A stretch of DNA of 64,000 nt from Salmonirosea aquatica (GCF_009296315.1 NZ_WHLY01000002.1:62001-126000); one strand, 5' to 3'. Counted from the stretch's first letter, positions 1 to 10,389 are shown. Program-made: numbers and translations. Notes: a model not told the origin generated them from the sequence alone.

Positions 1-2208
1 AATCACATCGTCCAACCGATTGAGGAATTCAGGCGAAAATGCTTTCCGTAACGCACTCTGAATTGTGCTTCGCATAACCTCATCCTGATTCTCACTTCTC
101 TTGGTGGCGAAACCGATCCCACTTCCAAAATCTTTCAGGTCGCGCGCTCCGATGTTAGAGGTCATTATGATTATGGTATTCCGGAAATCGACCCGGCGCC
201 CCAAACCGTCAGTCAGGATACCATCATCCAGCACTTGCAGCAGAATGTTGAATACATCGGGGTGGGCTTTCTCAATTTCATCCAGCAATACTACACTGTA
301 CGGTTTACGACGGATTTTTTCAGTGAGTTGTCCTCCCTCTTCATAACCTACATAACCCGGAGGTGCTCCTACCAAGCGCGATACGCTAAATTTCTCCATG
401 TATTCGCTCATATCGATCCGTACTAGGGCATCGTCTTTATCAAATAGGTAGGTCGCAAGTACCTTCGCCAACTCCGTTTTACCCACACCCGTCGGTCCCA
501 AAAAGATGAACGAGCCGATGGGTTTTTTAGGATCTTTCAACCCAACCCGGGTACGTTGTATGGCTTTTACCAGTTTCTCAATTGGAGGATTCTGTCCAAT
601 GACTTTTCCCTTGAGTTCATCGGCCATATTAAGCAATTTCTTGCCTTCATCCAATGAAACATTAGTCAGGGGAATACCCGTCATCATGGCCACTACCTCA
701 GCTACGTTTTGCTCGGTAACCGTATAACGCTTCTGTTTGGTCTCCTCTTCCCAGTGCTGTTTGGCCCGATCGAGTTGGTCTATCAGTTTTTTCTCACGAT
801 CACGCAGTTGAGCCGCCTCTTCATATTTTTGGCTTTTCACCACGCGGTTTTTTTCTTGTTTGATATTCTCAATCTGCTCTTCCAGTTTAAGAATATCCTC
901 CGGCACCGTGATATTGCTGATATGCACACGGGCCCCTACCTCATCCATCACATCGATAGCTTTATCTGGCAGGAACCGGTCAGTAATATACCTTTCTGAA
1001 AGTTTTACCGCAGATTCTAACGCATCAGAGGTATAGTTCACATGGTGGTGATCCTCGTACTTATCTTTAATATTCTCTAGTATCTGAATAGTCTCTTCCA
1101 CCGAAGTAGCATCCACCATCACCATCTGAAAACGGCGGGCCAGAGCTCCGTCTTTCTCAATATACTGGCGGTATTCGTCAAGGGTCGTTGCGCCGATGCA
1201 TTGAATCTCGCCCCGTGCCAAAGCCGGCTTGAACATATTGGAGGCATCCAAAGAGCCCGAAGCTCCCCCTGCACCCACAATCGTATGCAGCTCGTCAATA
1301 AACAGAATCACATCGGGCGATTTTTCCAATTCATTCATAACCGCTTTCATGCGCTCTTCGAACTGGCCCCGGTACTTGGTGCCGGCTACCAGTGAAGCTA
1401 GATCCAGGGTTACAACACGTTTGCCAAACAGTACCCTCGATACTTTTTTCTGAACAATGCGGAGCGCCAGACCTTCGGCGATCGCCGTTTTTCCCACACC
1501 GGGTTCACCGATCAGAATGGGATTGTTTTTCTTACGACGGCTCAATATCTGAGCTACCCGCTCGATTTCCTTTTCACGACCCACAATGGGATCCAGTTTG
1601 CCGACCTCAGCCAGCTTGGTCAAATCACGGCCAAAATTATCGAGAACCGGAGTCCTTGATTTTTCGGCACCCTTAGCTTCCTTACCTGAGGAACCCCCAC
1701 TGCCGAACATGCCGCTCCGGGGATCATCGTCCCCATCATCGGTGTCGGAACCCATACGGGGAGGCGTTCCGGATGATTGATATTCTAACATTTCCTTAAT
1801 TACTTCGTAGTTTACATTAAAACGGTGCAGTATCTGCGTAGCCACATTATCCTCATCCCGCAGGATCGAAAGCAACAGGTGTTCCGTGCCGATCAACGGG
1901 CTCTTGAAAATCTTGGCTTCCAGGTAGGTAATTTTAAGTACCTTTTCGGATTGGCGCGTCAGAGGAATGTTCTGCAGATTCTTGACATTATTGGTGGCAG
2001 AACCCTTCGTAGCCTGTTCGATAGTCAACCGAACTTCATCCAGGGAAACACCCAACTTCTTGAGCAGACCTATGGCTACGCCATCCCCTTCCCTGATCAT
2101 ACCGAGCAGCAGGTGCTCAGCGCCGATAAAGTCGTGACCAAGGCGCAAGGCCTCTTCCCGGCTAAGGGTAATTACTTCTTTTACTCGATTTGAAAATTTA
2201 GCTTCCAT
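1..2208 (-). CDS. clpC: ATP-dependent Clp protease ATP-binding subunit ClpC (3' end outside window)
   Basis: This is a Hsp100/AAA+ unfoldase that feeds proteins to the ClpP peptidase in the cytoplasm. The 736 visible codons start at an ATG at 2206-2208 and run off the left edge in frame. Two Clp_N repeats occupy residues 1-145. The first AAA+ domain has Walker [10 protein letters not shown] near 234 and Walker [13 protein letters not shown]-type middle domain near 430-465 distinguishes ClpC from ClpB. The second AAA+ domain has GPTGVGKTE and ends at the LNRLDDV sensor region, so about 100 C-terminal residues are missing. A Gly/Ser/Asp-rich linker lies near 150-180. The gene contains no GGTACC, unlike most neighbours. 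Family assignment is firm; the partial state is due to the window. Confidence 0.95.
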   Translation of the reverse strand, partial: MEAKFSNRVKEVITLSREEALRLGHDFIGAEHLLLGMIREGDGVAIGLLKKLGVSLDEVRLTIEQATKGSATNNVKNLQNIPLTRQSEKVLKITYLEAKIFKSPLIGTEHLLLSILRDEDNVATQILHRFNVNYEVIKEMLEYQSSGTPPRMGSDTDDGDDDPRSGMFGSGGSSGKEAKGAEKSRTPVLDNFGRDLTKLAEVGKLDPIVGREKEIERVAQILSRRKKNNPILIGEPGVGKTAIAEGLALRIVQKKVSRVLFGKRVVTLDLASLVAGTKYRGQFEERMKAVMNELEKSPDVILFIDELHTIVGAGGASGSLDASNMFKPALARGEIQCIGATTLDEYRQYIEKDGALARRFQMVMVDATSVEETIQILENIKDKYEDHHHVNYTSDALESAVKLSERYITDRFLPDKAIDVMDEVGARVHISNITVPEDILKLEEQIENIKQEKNRVVKSQKYEEAAQLRDREKKLIDQLDRAKQHWEEETKQKRYTVTEQNVAEVVAMMTGIPLTNVSLDEGKKLLNMADELKGKVIGQNPPIEKLVKAIQRTRVGLKDPKKPIGSFIFLGPTGVGKTELAKVLATYLFDKDDALVRIDMSEYMEKFSVSRLVGAPPGYVGYEEGGQLTEKIRRKPYSVVLLDEIEKAHPDVFNILLQVLDDGILTDGLGRRVDFRNTIIIMTSNIGARDLKDFGSGIGFATKRSENQDEVMRSTIQSALRKAFSPEFLNRLDDVI

Positions 2209-2246
2209 GTATAGGCAGGAAAAATATAGTGTCTTCTACTAGTTTA

Positions 2247-2912
2247 TTAACCAATATCCGTCGGGCTTTGTTCATTCAGGTACTTTGTGGGCGGTATTGA
2301 ATTCTGGAGAATCAGTCGTGACTCAGGACCTTGATTGAACAGCAAATCAACGATACTCAAATTTGATACAAAATCGTTGCCAAAGGTTTGATAATAGGGA
2401 AAAGGTGTATAAAAAACAGTACCATCTGTCTTCTTCTTTGCATTTATCAAAGACCTGGCGTCAAAAATATTTGAAATCATTGAAGTGGGTGACAAAGTGT
2501 ACGTCATGTGTTTCTTTACACCCAAATAATGAAGACATAATGTCAGCAGTTCAAAGTTAAAATCAAAGAGAAAGGGTATCTTTTTATAATACAGAGCTTC
2601 CAGCCCGGGGGAATAATGCTCAAAGTACGGCGATTTCCCGTAAGCGGATTGCAGACACCCCCAATGTCGACGATGCCAAGGCTGATCATAGTCAATGCGA
2701 ACCTCGCGAATTGTGCCTCCTTGTCCTCTGTTTTTGACCGGAACAGTAAGCGTGTCCACTTTATTGGCAGTCAACACCCGGCAGCGGTTTCGGTATGACT
2801 GCCGAACATATGGCTCATACACATCCAGAACTACCTCATCGAATTGCATCAAACAGCTGAAATACTCCAGGCAAGGCAGATAATGCAATTCCAGCAGTAC
2901 CCTAGATTTCAT
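2247..2912 (-). CDS. WbqC family protein
   Basis: This 221-residue protein starts at an ATG. The N-terminal LLELHYLPCLEYF and the following pattern of a tyrosine-rich segment, VPVKNRGQG, and WHRRHWGCLQSAYGKSPYF match the WbqC-like family. In Bacteroidota these are usually single-copy housekeeping-type genes. Some WbqC members sit in O-antigen clusters, but their biochemical activity is not established; a role in amino-sugar or glycan modification is only suggested. There is no signal peptide or membrane segment, so it is probably cytoplasmic. It lies 38 bp upstream of clpC on the same strand and could be co-transcribed with it. Confidence 0.85.
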   Translation of the reverse strand: MKSRVLLELHYLPCLEYFSCLMQFDEVVLDVYEPYVRQSYRNRCRVLTANKVDTLTVPVKNRGQGGTIREVRIDYDQPWHRRHWGCLQSAYGKSPYFEHYSPGLEALYYKKIPFLFDFNFELLTLCLHYLGVKKHMTYTLSPTSMISNIFDARSLINAKKKTDGTVFYTPFPYYQTFGNDFVSNLSIVDLLFNQGPESRLILQNSIPPTKYLNEQSPTDIG

Positions 2913-3046
2913 TCCGTTGGCTACCCGATTTACCAGTCATTACCAAATATGGCAAAGACCGAGGTAATTATCAAAAAAATTATAAAAAATAATTTACAAA
3001 AAGGAATACATCTGGCTCCAAACCACCTTTGATGCAATTTCTCGCT

Positions 3047-3673
3047 TTAAAGGAATTGGGATAAATCACCCAGGCCTTCCCGGATTATTTCAAAATCGTC
3101 GGTTGTAGCATCCACGATGGTGGAACCCACATTGCCCCCATAGCCGCCATCTACCACAATATCTACCTGGTGCTGGAACTTCTCAAAAATAAGCTCAGGA
3201 TCGGTAGAGTATTCGATCACTTCATCATCGTCTTTGATGGAAGTAGTAATGATGGGGTTTCCCAATTCACGCACGAAAAACCGGGGAATTTCATTATCCG
3301 GAACCCGGATACCCACCGTTTTTTTATTGGTATTCAGTAGTTTAGGAACATGGTTGGTAGCCTCGAGAATAAAAGTAAATGGTCCCGGCAGCGCTTTCTT
3401 CATTAATTTGAAAGCGGCATTGCTCACCCTGGCATAATCGGCAATGTGACTGAGATCGTAACAGATGAACGAAAAATCGTTCTTCTGCGGCTTAATGCCC
3501 TTGATCCTGGCCACTTTTTCAACCGCCCGGGCATTATGAATATCACAACCCAAACCATACACCGTGTCGGTGGGATATATGACCACCCCTCCACCCCGCA
3601 GGCAATCGGCCACCTGGCGGATTCTTCGGATGTCCGGATTGTCGGGATATATTCGTATGAGTTCAGCAGGCAC
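3047..3673 (-). CDS. L-threonylcarbamoyladenylate synthase-like protein, YciO subfamily
   Basis: This 208-residue protein belongs to the Sua5/YciO/YrdC fold, which binds ATP, threonine and bicarbonate to make the TC-AMP intermediate of tRNA t6A. Visible hallmarks are [11 protein letters not shown] near residue 35, the [10 protein letters not shown] segment, and the terminal VREGLGD-like IREGLGDL. Length and the opening [13 protein letters not shown] follow E. coli YciO rather than TsaC. YciO proteins keep the fold, but their role in t6A synthesis is less certain. The only sensible start is a GTG at 3671-3673. The 133 bp separating it from the WbqC gene is AT-rich and has no clear terminator. 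Confidence 0.85.
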   Translation of the reverse strand: MPAELIRIYPDNPDIRRIRQVADCLRGGGVVIYPTDTVYGLGCDIHNARAVEKVARIKGIKPQKNDFSFICYDLSHIADYARVSNAAFKLMKKALPGPFTFILEATNHVPKLLNTNKKTVGIRVPDNEIPRFFVRELGNPIITTSIKDDDEVIEYSTDPELIFEKFQHQVDIVVDGGYGGNVGSTIVDATTDDFEIIREGLGDLSQFL

Positions 3674-3730
3674 TTTTAAGAAAGAAAAAGGAGATGAAAA
3701 TCAATAACCTAGGTAAAATTACAACTACGT

Positions 3731-4735
3731 CTACGAATTTGTAACAAATTTTACATCAAAACCTCTCCGACCAGTCAGTTTTTTTGACCACCGCTGGGCA
3801 TAAAAACGATAGGCCCAATTGACGGGAAGCCGCAAACGGCAAAGGAATACGATCAACTCAGTAGGTAATCCGGGGTCCTCGATATAATTCAGCAAATGAC
3901 GGAAGCGTATGGCCAACTCAAATTCCTGGGCATAGAAGCATTTCCGGATGAACGTTCGGATTCTGAGGGCTAGGGCATCGAATTCCTCCTGACTACGATT
4001 AAGATCATATGCTTTATTACAAACTGAAAACGTAGACTGCAACATACCGCTTCTCGGCTGATACACCTTTCCCGACAATGACTCAGGAAGTACCCTTTTA
4101 TGAGTAAGTACCTCATCCTGATAAGCGTACATATACCGTACCGACGAACGCACCCAAAAATCAAAATCCTCATACGTGAGTGATTCGTCGTAGCCTCCCA
4201 GGGCTTCAATCACACTACGTCGCATCATCATGGTAGGAGTACAAATGAAATAGCGTTCCAAGACGTCCTTATACACATCTCCTGTGGGTATTTGGATTTG
4301 CACACGGCCAGTAGCATCGACAGGATAGTGGAAACGCCCCGGTGCGCCTGTGGCATCGATGTACAGTGCATTGGAAAAAATAACGCCATAATCTTCGGGT
4401 AAATTTTCAAAAAAAGCTACCTGCCGCTCGATCCGGCTAGGTATTAATATATCATCCCCCGAGAAGTCAATCACATACTTACCCTGAGCCAGCGCCAATC
4501 CCTGGTTAAAGGCGGAGCACAGGCCTTTATTCCAGGCGTTGGCAATACGTTGAGCGTGGGGGTTCTGCTGGCAAAAAAGATCGACACGACTCAGGGTACT
4601 ATCCGTACTAGCGTTATCGATAATGATCAATTCAATGTTTGGATATGTTTGACGGGCTACCGACGCAAGGGCTGCGTCCACGAAATCTTCATGATTGTAG
4701 GTTGTACAGATGACGGAAACTAAAGGCATTTTCAT
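3731..4735 (-). CDS. family 2 glycosyltransferase
   Basis: This 334-residue GT-A glycosyltransferase is predicted to transfer a sugar from a nucleotide donor in the cytoplasm. The N-terminus VSVICTTYNHEDFV is the classic GT2 nucleotide-binding strand. IDNASTDST follows at about residue 38, and the metal-binding region appears as DFSGDDILIPSR near 90-100, with SGDD in place of the usual DxD. The C-terminal third has no membrane segment. Acceptor and donor cannot be read from sequence, and no other polysaccharide gene adjoins. The start is the ATG at 4733-4735; a second Met two codons later is possible. Confidence 0.85.
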   Translation of the reverse strand: MKMPLVSVICTTYNHEDFVDAALASVARQTYPNIELIIIDNASTDSTLSRVDLFCQQNPHAQRIANAWNKGLCSAFNQGLALAQGKYVIDFSGDDILIPSRIERQVAFFENLPEDYGVIFSNALYIDATGAPGRFHYPVDATGRVQIQIPTGDVYKDVLERYFICTPTMMMRRSVIEALGGYDESLTYEDFDFWVRSSVRYMYAYQDEVLTHKRVLPESLSGKVYQPRSGMLQSTFSVCNKAYDLNRSQEEFDALALRIRTFIRKCFYAQEFELAIRFRHLLNYIEDPGLPTELIVFLCRLRLPVNWAYRFYAQRWSKKLTGRRGFDVKFVTNS

Positions 4736-5015
4736 AGGCTAAATTATTAAGAACTCTGCCCGGTGTGGATTTACCGAGTCTTTGTACTATAAACTCCCAC
4801 TAGCCAATAAAGTAATGCCCTGATTGAGTAAACGGTAAATAATTATTTTTCAAAGCCTTATTTTGTCATTAAATCATCTCATTTTTTTGGCACGGTATTC
4901 GATAAAGATTTGGCGGACTGAGTGTGTGATAGTTAAATGCGGCAACTCCCTTTGGGGTACTGTCCGTATCTGTCAAATCACAAATTTAGTCTTTATGGGT
5001 TAGGGTATTTTATAT

Positions 5016-5042
5016 AATGCCGGATCGCTAAGGTCCGGCATT
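5016..5042 (-). terminator. hairpin downstream of the YihY gene
   Basis: A perfect 9-bp inverted repeat (AATGCCGGA / TCCGGCATT) with a 9-nt loop sits 6 bp after the YihY stop codon. On the minus strand the hairpin is followed by AT-rich rather than pure T sequence; a T-rich stretch follows on the plus strand. It may therefore work in both directions. The rest of the 312-bp gap 4736-5047 shows no tRNA, no coding potential and only an isolated TAAATTTG (minus, 4981-4988) that resembles a Bacteroidota -7 box without a matching -33 box. Confidence 0.55.
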
Positions 5043-5047
5043 TATTT

Positions 5048-5962
5048 TTAGCCCTTTTTGGCACGCCTGGCCATAATAATGCTGGCATTGATTTCAAATC
5101 CAAAAATCAGCAGCAGGGCAATCAGATAGATCCAGACCATGAGAGCAATCATGGTACCTATGGAGCCATAGAGCTTATTGTAAGTCCCGAAATTAGAAAG
5201 ATAGAAGGAAAATGCGTAGGTGGCCAGCACAATGAGCGCCGAAGCAATAAATGCGCCAGCATTGAAAAAGGAGAGGCGAACCAGACGATTCGGTGCAAAT
5301 CGGTAGATCAACGAAACACCTACCGTAAGTGCGGCAAGCGTAGTGATATAACGAAGTACATTCACTAGGTTAATAATCCATGTTTCACGAATGATGTTCC
5401 ATTCACTGACAATCTGCATGACACCGTCGCCTACGATCAACAGTACCACCGACAGGAAAATGATTAGCGCCAGCAAGATGGTAAGCATAAGGGCAATGGC
5501 GCGGGTTTTGAAAAAACCCCGTTTATCCTCGTCCCGATACACCACATTGAATGAGCTCATGAGCGATACCATCCCATTGGTGGAAGTAACAATGGTCAGA
5601 ATAAAACCTACTGACAGGATGTCACGACGGGGACGACTGATGATATCCAAAATGGTGGTTTGTGCTTCGGCATAGATGCTGCTGGGCATCACCTCGCGCA
5701 GGAAATCCATAATCTGAGCTTGCAGATTATCAACCGGAATGTAGGGAATGAGGGTAAAAAAAGAAATAAGGGCGGGAAATGCCGAAAGGGTCAGGCTGAA
5801 AGCTACGGATGAAGCCCGTTGGTCGATGTCATAGACCAGGAGTTTATCGAGGAGGTTTACCAGAATATCGTACAGTGTGACTGAGCCCCGGAACAGGGTG
5901 GTGGTTTTCAGCCAATCGCTGAACCGCTGAAACTGACGATATTGAAGTAATTTTTCCAGCAT
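5048..5962 (-). CDS. YihY/virulence factor BrkB family inner-membrane protein
   Basis: This 304-residue polytopic protein has about six hydrophobic segments. The segment DQRASSVAFSLTLSAFPALISFFTLIP near residues 45-75 is diagnostic of the YihY/BrkB family (formerly mis-called RNase BN). The C-terminal LYGSIGTMIALMVWIYL is also characteristic. The molecular function is not settled; members are inner-membrane proteins of unknown transport or envelope role. It follows the thioesterase gene by 10 bp, suggesting a transcript of mltG, thioesterase and YihY. Confidence 0.88.
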   Translation of the reverse strand: MLEKLLQYRQFQRFSDWLKTTTLFRGSVTLYDILVNLLDKLLVYDIDQRASSVAFSLTLSAFPALISFFTLIPYIPVDNLQAQIMDFLREVMPSSIYAEAQTTILDIISRPRRDILSVGFILTIVTSTNGMVSLMSSFNVVYRDEDKRGFFKTRAIALMLTILLALIIFLSVVLLIVGDGVMQIVSEWNIIRETWIINLVNVLRYITTLAALTVGVSLIYRFAPNRLVRLSFFNAGAFIASALIVLATYAFSFYLSNFGTYNKLYGSIGTMIALMVWIYLIALLLIFGFEINASIIMARRAKKG

Positions 5963-5972
5963 AGGCTACTGT

Positions 5973-6386
5973 TCAGTCCGAGAAGTAAGGGTAGAGTTTT
6001 TCCAGCAAATCGGCCGGAGCCATGCAAAGTCGCCCCGTTACCCTATTTTGAAACACCAGAGTCGTTTCTCCGGTATTTAATAGAACGTCATCCTGATTCC
6101 GAATCGCATACTCAAAAACCACCCGGGCAGTCGGCAGGGTACGGATACTTACATAGATGCTGAGCAAATCGTCGTAACGAGCGGGCTGGTGGTACCTCGA
6201 CCGGTTTTCGTATACGGGCATCATGATTCCATCGTTCTCCATCACTTTATAATGGAAGTCGAGACTACGCAAGGCCTCTACCCTGCCTATTTCGTAATAG
6301 CGGGCGTAGTTTCCGTAGTATACGTACCCCATTTGATCCGTATCGGCATACCGTACCCGGATTCCTTTCACTTCGTAGGTAAACAT
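5973..6386 (-). CDS. acyl-CoA thioesterase, YbgC/4HBT hotdog family
   Basis: This 137-residue single hotdog-domain protein is expected to hydrolyse acyl-CoA or acyl-ACP thioesters in the cytoplasm. The active-site stretch RYADTDQMGYVYYGNY (residues about 12-27) has the conserved Asp and the Tyr/Asn pattern of YbgC-like 4-hydroxybenzoyl-CoA thioesterases. Chain-length preference cannot be read. It is tightly packed between mltG (7 bp upstream) and YihY (10 bp downstream), so the three are very probably one operon. Confidence 0.88.
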   Translation of the reverse strand: MFTYEVKGIRVRYADTDQMGYVYYGNYARYYEIGRVEALRSLDFHYKVMENDGIMMPVYENRSRYHQPARYDDLLSIYVSIRTLPTARVVFEYAIRNQDDVLLNTGETTLVFQNRVTGRLCMAPADLLEKLYPYFSD

Positions 6387-6393
6387 TTTTGAA

Positions 6394-7431
6394 TTATTTC
6401 ATAATATTCCTCCGGTTCAGTTCGGCCTGATACAGCCGCGCATTGGCCAGATGGTCGGCATAATTGTCGGCAAAGGCATGGTACCCCGATAGGTCGGCCC
6501 GGGCGCACATGTAGGTATAATTATGCTTTTCGTAATTAAGCACGGCATCGAGCGATACCTGGTCGGCCAGACGAATGGGGCCCGGCGGCAAGCCGGTATT
6601 CCGGTAAGTGTTATAAGGAGAAGGTACCATCAATTGGGCGGTGAGGATGCGTTTAATGGCAAAATCGCCCAGGGCAAATTTTACCGTAGGATCGGCTTGC
6701 AACGGCATACCGGCTTGCAAACGGTTGATGTACATACCGGCCACTTTAGGGCGTTCGTCCTTTTTCCTCGCCTGCTCTTCCTCCACAATCGAAGCCAGGG
6801 TAGCCACCTCCACTGGCGTCAGATTGATGGCCTTGGCTTTGGCCAGGCGCTCGTCAGTCCAGAATTTCTTGTATTCATCGTGCATCCGGTCGAGGAACTT
6901 TTCGGTACCCACATTCCAGTATATATCGTAGGTATTGGGCAGGAACATACTGACGATCGTGGTCGTATCGAAGCCATATTTTTGAACCAGATCGGGGCTG
7001 CTGAGCGCCTCGCGGAACTTCTGTTCGCCAAATTCGAAACGCGGCCCGATGCGCTCGATGAGTTCTTCTTTCAAGCGGATGTTGTTAAAGGTCAGGCGCA
7101 CAGCATCCTGGTCGCCCTCGCGTAGTTTTTTCAATACCTGAAAATTGGACGAATTGGGCTTTATCACGTAACGCCCTTCGCGGACCCGCTCGGGGTAGTT
7201 CAGCAGCTTGGCCAGAAACATGAAGGAAATCTGATCATTGATTACATCATGCTTTTTCAGCGTGTCCAGCACCGACTGGTAGGTTGCTCCCTCGGGAATC
7301 AACAAGGCAAAGCTCTCCTGCTTCTCGTGTTGCAGGTTGGGAGTCTTGAAGATCTGCCAGAAATAGAAGGTAAATGTGGTGGAGAGAACAGCGAGTGTGA
7401 TGAAAACCCCTATCTTGAAATTACGCGACAT
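6394..7431 (-). CDS. mltG: endolytic murein transglycosylase MltG
   Basis: MltG cleaves nascent peptidoglycan strands at the outer face of the inner membrane and so limits glycan chain length. The 345-residue protein has one N-terminal membrane anchor (residues 7-27), a LysM-like/YceG N-domain and the catalytic region around SIVEEEQARKKDERPKVAGM, which includes the active Glu. It ends with the typical PSPYNTYRNTGLPPGPI motif and a short YHAFADNYADH tail. Length is normal for the family. The start ATG is at 7429-7431. It heads the mltG-thioesterase-YihY cluster. Confidence 0.93.
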   Translation of the reverse strand: MSRNFKIGVFITLAVLSTTFTFYFWQIFKTPNLQHEKQESFALLIPEGATYQSVLDTLKKHDVINDQISFMFLAKLLNYPERVREGRYVIKPNSSNFQVLKKLREGDQDAVRLTFNNIRLKEELIERIGPRFEFGEQKFREALSSPDLVQKYGFDTTTIVSMFLPNTYDIYWNVGTEKFLDRMHDEYKKFWTDERLAKAKAINLTPVEVATLASIVEEEQARKKDERPKVAGMYINRLQAGMPLQADPTVKFALGDFAIKRILTAQLMVPSPYNTYRNTGLPPGPIRLADQVSLDAVLNYEKHNYTYMCARADLSGYHAFADNYADHLANARLYQAELNRRNIMK

Positions 7432-7574
7432 CTATATATTTGAAACCGGGTCGCCGGTGCGATGGATAGTTGAAAAATGAAAACGGTCGGTCTAATTTAC
7501 ATTTCTTAATGGTTAACTCATAAGGTACCTCCTTGGTCAAATGTAGTTTACGTCTCAACCGCCTGTACTCACCC

Positions 7575-8651
7575 TTATTTTACGGTAAATTCTAATTCAA
7601 ATCGTTGGGCCAACTCGACCAGTGATTGTACCACAGGCTCTAACAAAGGAATACCCTCCTGTCGGCGAATCACTTCGGCTTCGCGCTCGGGGTCGCCAGG
7701 AATGATGACCTGCTTTCCCTCCACCGCCCGTGCCTTACGAAAAGCCCCGATCCAACGATCCATATTGTCTTTAAATTCCTCAACGGGCCGAAATCCATCA
7801 ACGCACATAGCCCCTAAAAAGTGTCCCGTACCCAATCCGACGCCTGCCTGTGCCGCCATGAAGCCAGCCGTGGCGAAAGGGGGTACCCAAGGGCCGTAGT
7901 TGGCACCCGAAAGTACTCCCGAGAAGATATCCACGATAGCGCCCAGGCCATACCCTTTGTGACTACCGTGCTCCCGATCAGACCCTAGTGGCAGCAGTCC
8001 TCCCCCACTTTTTACGGCGTTGGAATCATCGGTGGGGTTTCCCTCGGCATCTTGCGCCCAACCCAGCGGTGCGGGCAGCCCCTGCCTTTGCAGAATCTCG
8101 AATTTACCGTATGCCACGGCCGTAGAGGCAAAGTCAGCGACGAAGGGCGGTTCGTTTCGGGTGGGTACAGCCACCGCCAGTGGATTGGTACCTAGCAGCT
8201 TGTCCAACGAAAAGGTAGGCGTAACGAGCGGAGCGGCATTAGTCATGGTCCAGCCGATCATGTCTTTCTCGAGAGCCATCATGGCATGGTAGCCCGCAAT
8301 GCCGAAATGATTGGAATTTCGCACCGACACCCAGCCCGAACCTACCTTGGCCGCTTTTTCCATAGCAATGCGCATCGCCTGGGGTGCTACCACCAGCCCA
8401 AGCCCCCGGTCGCCATCTACGGTTGCGGTGCTGAGGGTTTCGTACACGACACGCACCTGCGGCGTGGGATTGAGCCGACCGTTATCGTACAGACGCACGT
8501 AACCCGCCAGGCGGGCAATGCCGTGGGAATCTACCCCGCGCAGATCGGCACTGATCAGCACTTCGGAAGCCAGTAGCGCTTCCTGGGGCGGACAACCAAT
8601 TTTTTGAAAAACGTTCTTAACAAAACTCTGTAAATAATCGGCCTGGTACAT
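7575..8651 (-). CDS. Ldh family oxidoreductase (malate/L-lactate/ureidoglycolate dehydrogenase type)
   Basis: This NAD(P)-dependent 2-hydroxyacid dehydrogenase uses the non-Rossmann Ldh_2 fold and acts in the cytoplasm. Visible motifs include SADLRGVDSHGIARL near residue 35-50, GLGLVVAPQAM, the NSNHFGIAGYHA segment with the catalytic His, LGTNPLAVAVPT, and GSHKGYGLGAIVDIFSGVL. I place the start at the ATG at 8649-8651 (358 residues) because the family begins close to this residue; an in-frame upstream extension of 31 codons is hydrophobic and unlike the family. Substrate (malate, lactate or another 2-oxo acid) is not decidable. It is divergent from the DUF4139 gene. Confidence 0.9.
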   Translation of the reverse strand: MYQADYLQSFVKNVFQKIGCPPQEALLASEVLISADLRGVDSHGIARLAGYVRLYDNGRLNPTPQVRVVYETLSTATVDGDRGLGLVVAPQAMRIAMEKAAKVGSGWVSVRNSNHFGIAGYHAMMALEKDMIGWTMTNAAPLVTPTFSLDKLLGTNPLAVAVPTRNEPPFVADFASTAVAYGKFEILQRQGLPAPLGWAQDAEGNPTDDSNAVKSGGGLLPLGSDREHGSHKGYGLGAIVDIFSGVLSGANYGPWVPPFATAGFMAAQAGVGLGTGHFLGAMCVDGFRPVEEFKDNMDRWIGAFRKARAVEGKQVIIPGDPEREAEVIRRQEGIPLLEPVVQSLVELAQRFELEFTVK

Positions 8652-8717
8652 GGGAGCACATTTAAACGTATAGGGTACTTTTCGATCTGAACTAATAAAT
8701 GGCAAACTTTGCCAGCA

Positions 8718-8725
8718 CAAACGTA
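8718..8725 (-). promoter_or_regulatory. candidate Bacteroidota -7 box upstream of the Ldh gene
   Basis: On the minus strand TACGTTTG matches the Bacteroidota -7 consensus TAnnTTTG and lies about 67 bp before the Ldh start, inside the divergent spacer 8652-8784. A TTTG on the same strand (8753-8756) is spaced 27 bp away rather than the usual 19-21, so the -33 match is poor. Low confidence. Confidence 0.25.
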
Positions 8726-8784
8726 CAAATATCACTTCACCCACCCACGTTACAAAATCAGTATTTACGTAAACCTACCTTGCC

Positions 8785-10389
8785 ATGCGAAATATTATTT
8801 TCTTTTTAACCTTAGCCTGGGGTACCCTAAGCGCGGCTTTTTCCCAGACAAATTCTCCGCAAACTGTATCCCCTACCCTCACCCACGCCACTATTTTTCT
8901 GAACCGGGCCGAACTCACCGCCACGGCAAAAACTACGATTCAGGCCGGGGAGCAGCGGGTATTGGTCGAGAATATTCCACTCACGATAGATCCCAATAGT
9001 ATGCAGGTAACAGGTACGGGCAATGCCATCATAACGGGGGTCCGGTTCGTGCGCGACTACCTGCGCAATGCGCCTCGGCCTGCCAACATCCAGCGCCTCG
9101 ATGATACCCTGCGCACTGTGCAGGACGACATCGCCGCCGCCGAATTGTCGTATTCGGTACTGGAAGAAGAAAAGAAGTTGATTCTGATCAATAAGCAGGT
9201 GAGCGGTTCGGCTTCGGGAGTGAAAGTGACCGAGTTGAAAGAGCTGGCAAATTTTTACCGGGAGCGCTTGACCGACATAGGTACCAAACTCCTTAGAATC
9301 AAAGAGCAACTCACGGCATGGAAAGAACAGGAGAAAAATATTCAGAACCAGCTCTCGGATTGGCAAAACCGCCGCAAACAGCCCACGGGTGGCATCGAGG
9401 TAAGTCTGACAGCTTCTGCACGCACAACCTTAAATCTGGATATTTCATACGTCGTGAACGGCGCCGGATGGCGGCCTGTATACGACCTTCGCGTAAAAGA
9501 CACTCAACAGCCGGTGAGCCTTTCCTATAAAGCCCAGGTATACCAGAACACCGGACAAAATTGGGAGAACATAAAGCTTACCCTCTCGACCTACAATCCT
9601 GCGCTGGGTGGCAACAAGCCCGAACTGACGACGCAATATGTAGATTTCCCTCAGCCGATTGTGATGCGAAGGGAAATGGCAAAATTTTCTGCTGCCCCTG
9701 CTATCAAAGGGTCCGTGGTGGAAGCCGCCGCCCCCATGGCCGATGTTCAGTCTTCTGCAGATTTCACACAAATTGAAGTAAACGATTTATCTGTGACCTT
9801 CGATATCGCCCTTCCCTACGACATTCCCACGGGCAATCAGCCCCAACTGGTGGACATCGCCCGACATGAAGTTCCGGCTACATTCCGCCACTTTGCCATC
9901 CCGAAACTGGATCAGGACGCCTTCCTGGTGGCCCAACTTAGCGGATGGGAAAAATACAATTTATTAAACGGTACCGCGAATGTCTATTTTCAAGGAACCT
10001 ACGTGGGTGAAACACAGTTGACTACCCAGAATACGAACGATACGCTGACGCTGTCGCTGGGACGTGACAAAAAAGTAATTGTGGAGCGTGAACGACTGAA
10101 TGAGTTTAGCAGCAAGCGCTTCATTGGCAGCAATATTCGCGAAACGGTCACGTATCGGATTACGGTACGGAATACCAAACCCGAAGCGGTACAGCTCACC
10201 CTGGAAGATCAGGTACCCATATCGCAGAACAGCGATATCGAAGTCAATGTAGAAGAAGTTTCAGGAGCGAAACGCAATCCGGAAACCGGTAAGCTTAGCT
10301 GGGATATTAATCTAAAACCGAATGAAAACCGTACTTTTGACATCCGGTTCGAGATCAAATATCCGAAGGGTCGGACGGTAGTTTTTTAG
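8785..10389 (+). CDS. DUF4139 / mucoidy-inhibitor MuiA-like exported protein
   Basis: This 534-residue protein has a signal peptide (hydrophobic residues 4-18, cleavage near AFSQT). Residues 30-130 form the N-terminal DUF4140 segment that starts at THATIFLNRAELTATA, followed by a coiled-coil region (about 105-195) rich in Glu, Lys and Gln. The C-terminal DUF4139 beta domain contains DISYVVNGAGWRPVYDLR and ends with RTFDIRFEIKYPKGR. The family is named from a mucoidy inhibitor (MuiA); the biochemical function is unknown. The start is the ATG at 8785. Downstream is a 90-bp gap containing an imperfect inverted repeat. Confidence 0.85.
   Translation: MRNIIFFLTLAWGTLSAAFSQTNSPQTVSPTLTHATIFLNRAELTATAKTTIQAGEQRVLVENIPLTIDPNSMQVTGTGNAIITGVRFVRDYLRNAPRPANIQRLDDTLRTVQDDIAAAELSYSVLEEEKKLILINKQVSGSASGVKVTELKELANFYRERLTDIGTKLLRIKEQLTAWKEQEKNIQNQLSDWQNRRKQPTGGIEVSLTASARTTLNLDISYVVNGAGWRPVYDLRVKDTQQPVSLSYKAQVYQNTGQNWENIKLTLSTYNPALGGNKPELTTQYVDFPQPIVMRREMAKFSAAPAIKGSVVEAAAPMADVQSSADFTQIEVNDLSVTFDIALPYDIPTGNQPQLVDIARHEVPATFRHFAIPKLDQDAFLVAQLSGWEKYNLLNGTANVYFQGTYVGETQLTTQNTNDTLTLSLGRDKKVIVERERLNEFSSKRFIGSNIRETVTYRITVRNTKPEAVQLTLEDQVPISQNSDIEVNVEEVSGAKRNPETGKLSWDINLKPNENRTFDIRFEIKYPKGRTVVF

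Noticed and set aside
6523-7125. Long open frame on the plus strand, antisense to mltG
   Set aside because: It lies entirely within mltG in another frame and has no recognisable domain; high GC DNA keeps antisense frames open.
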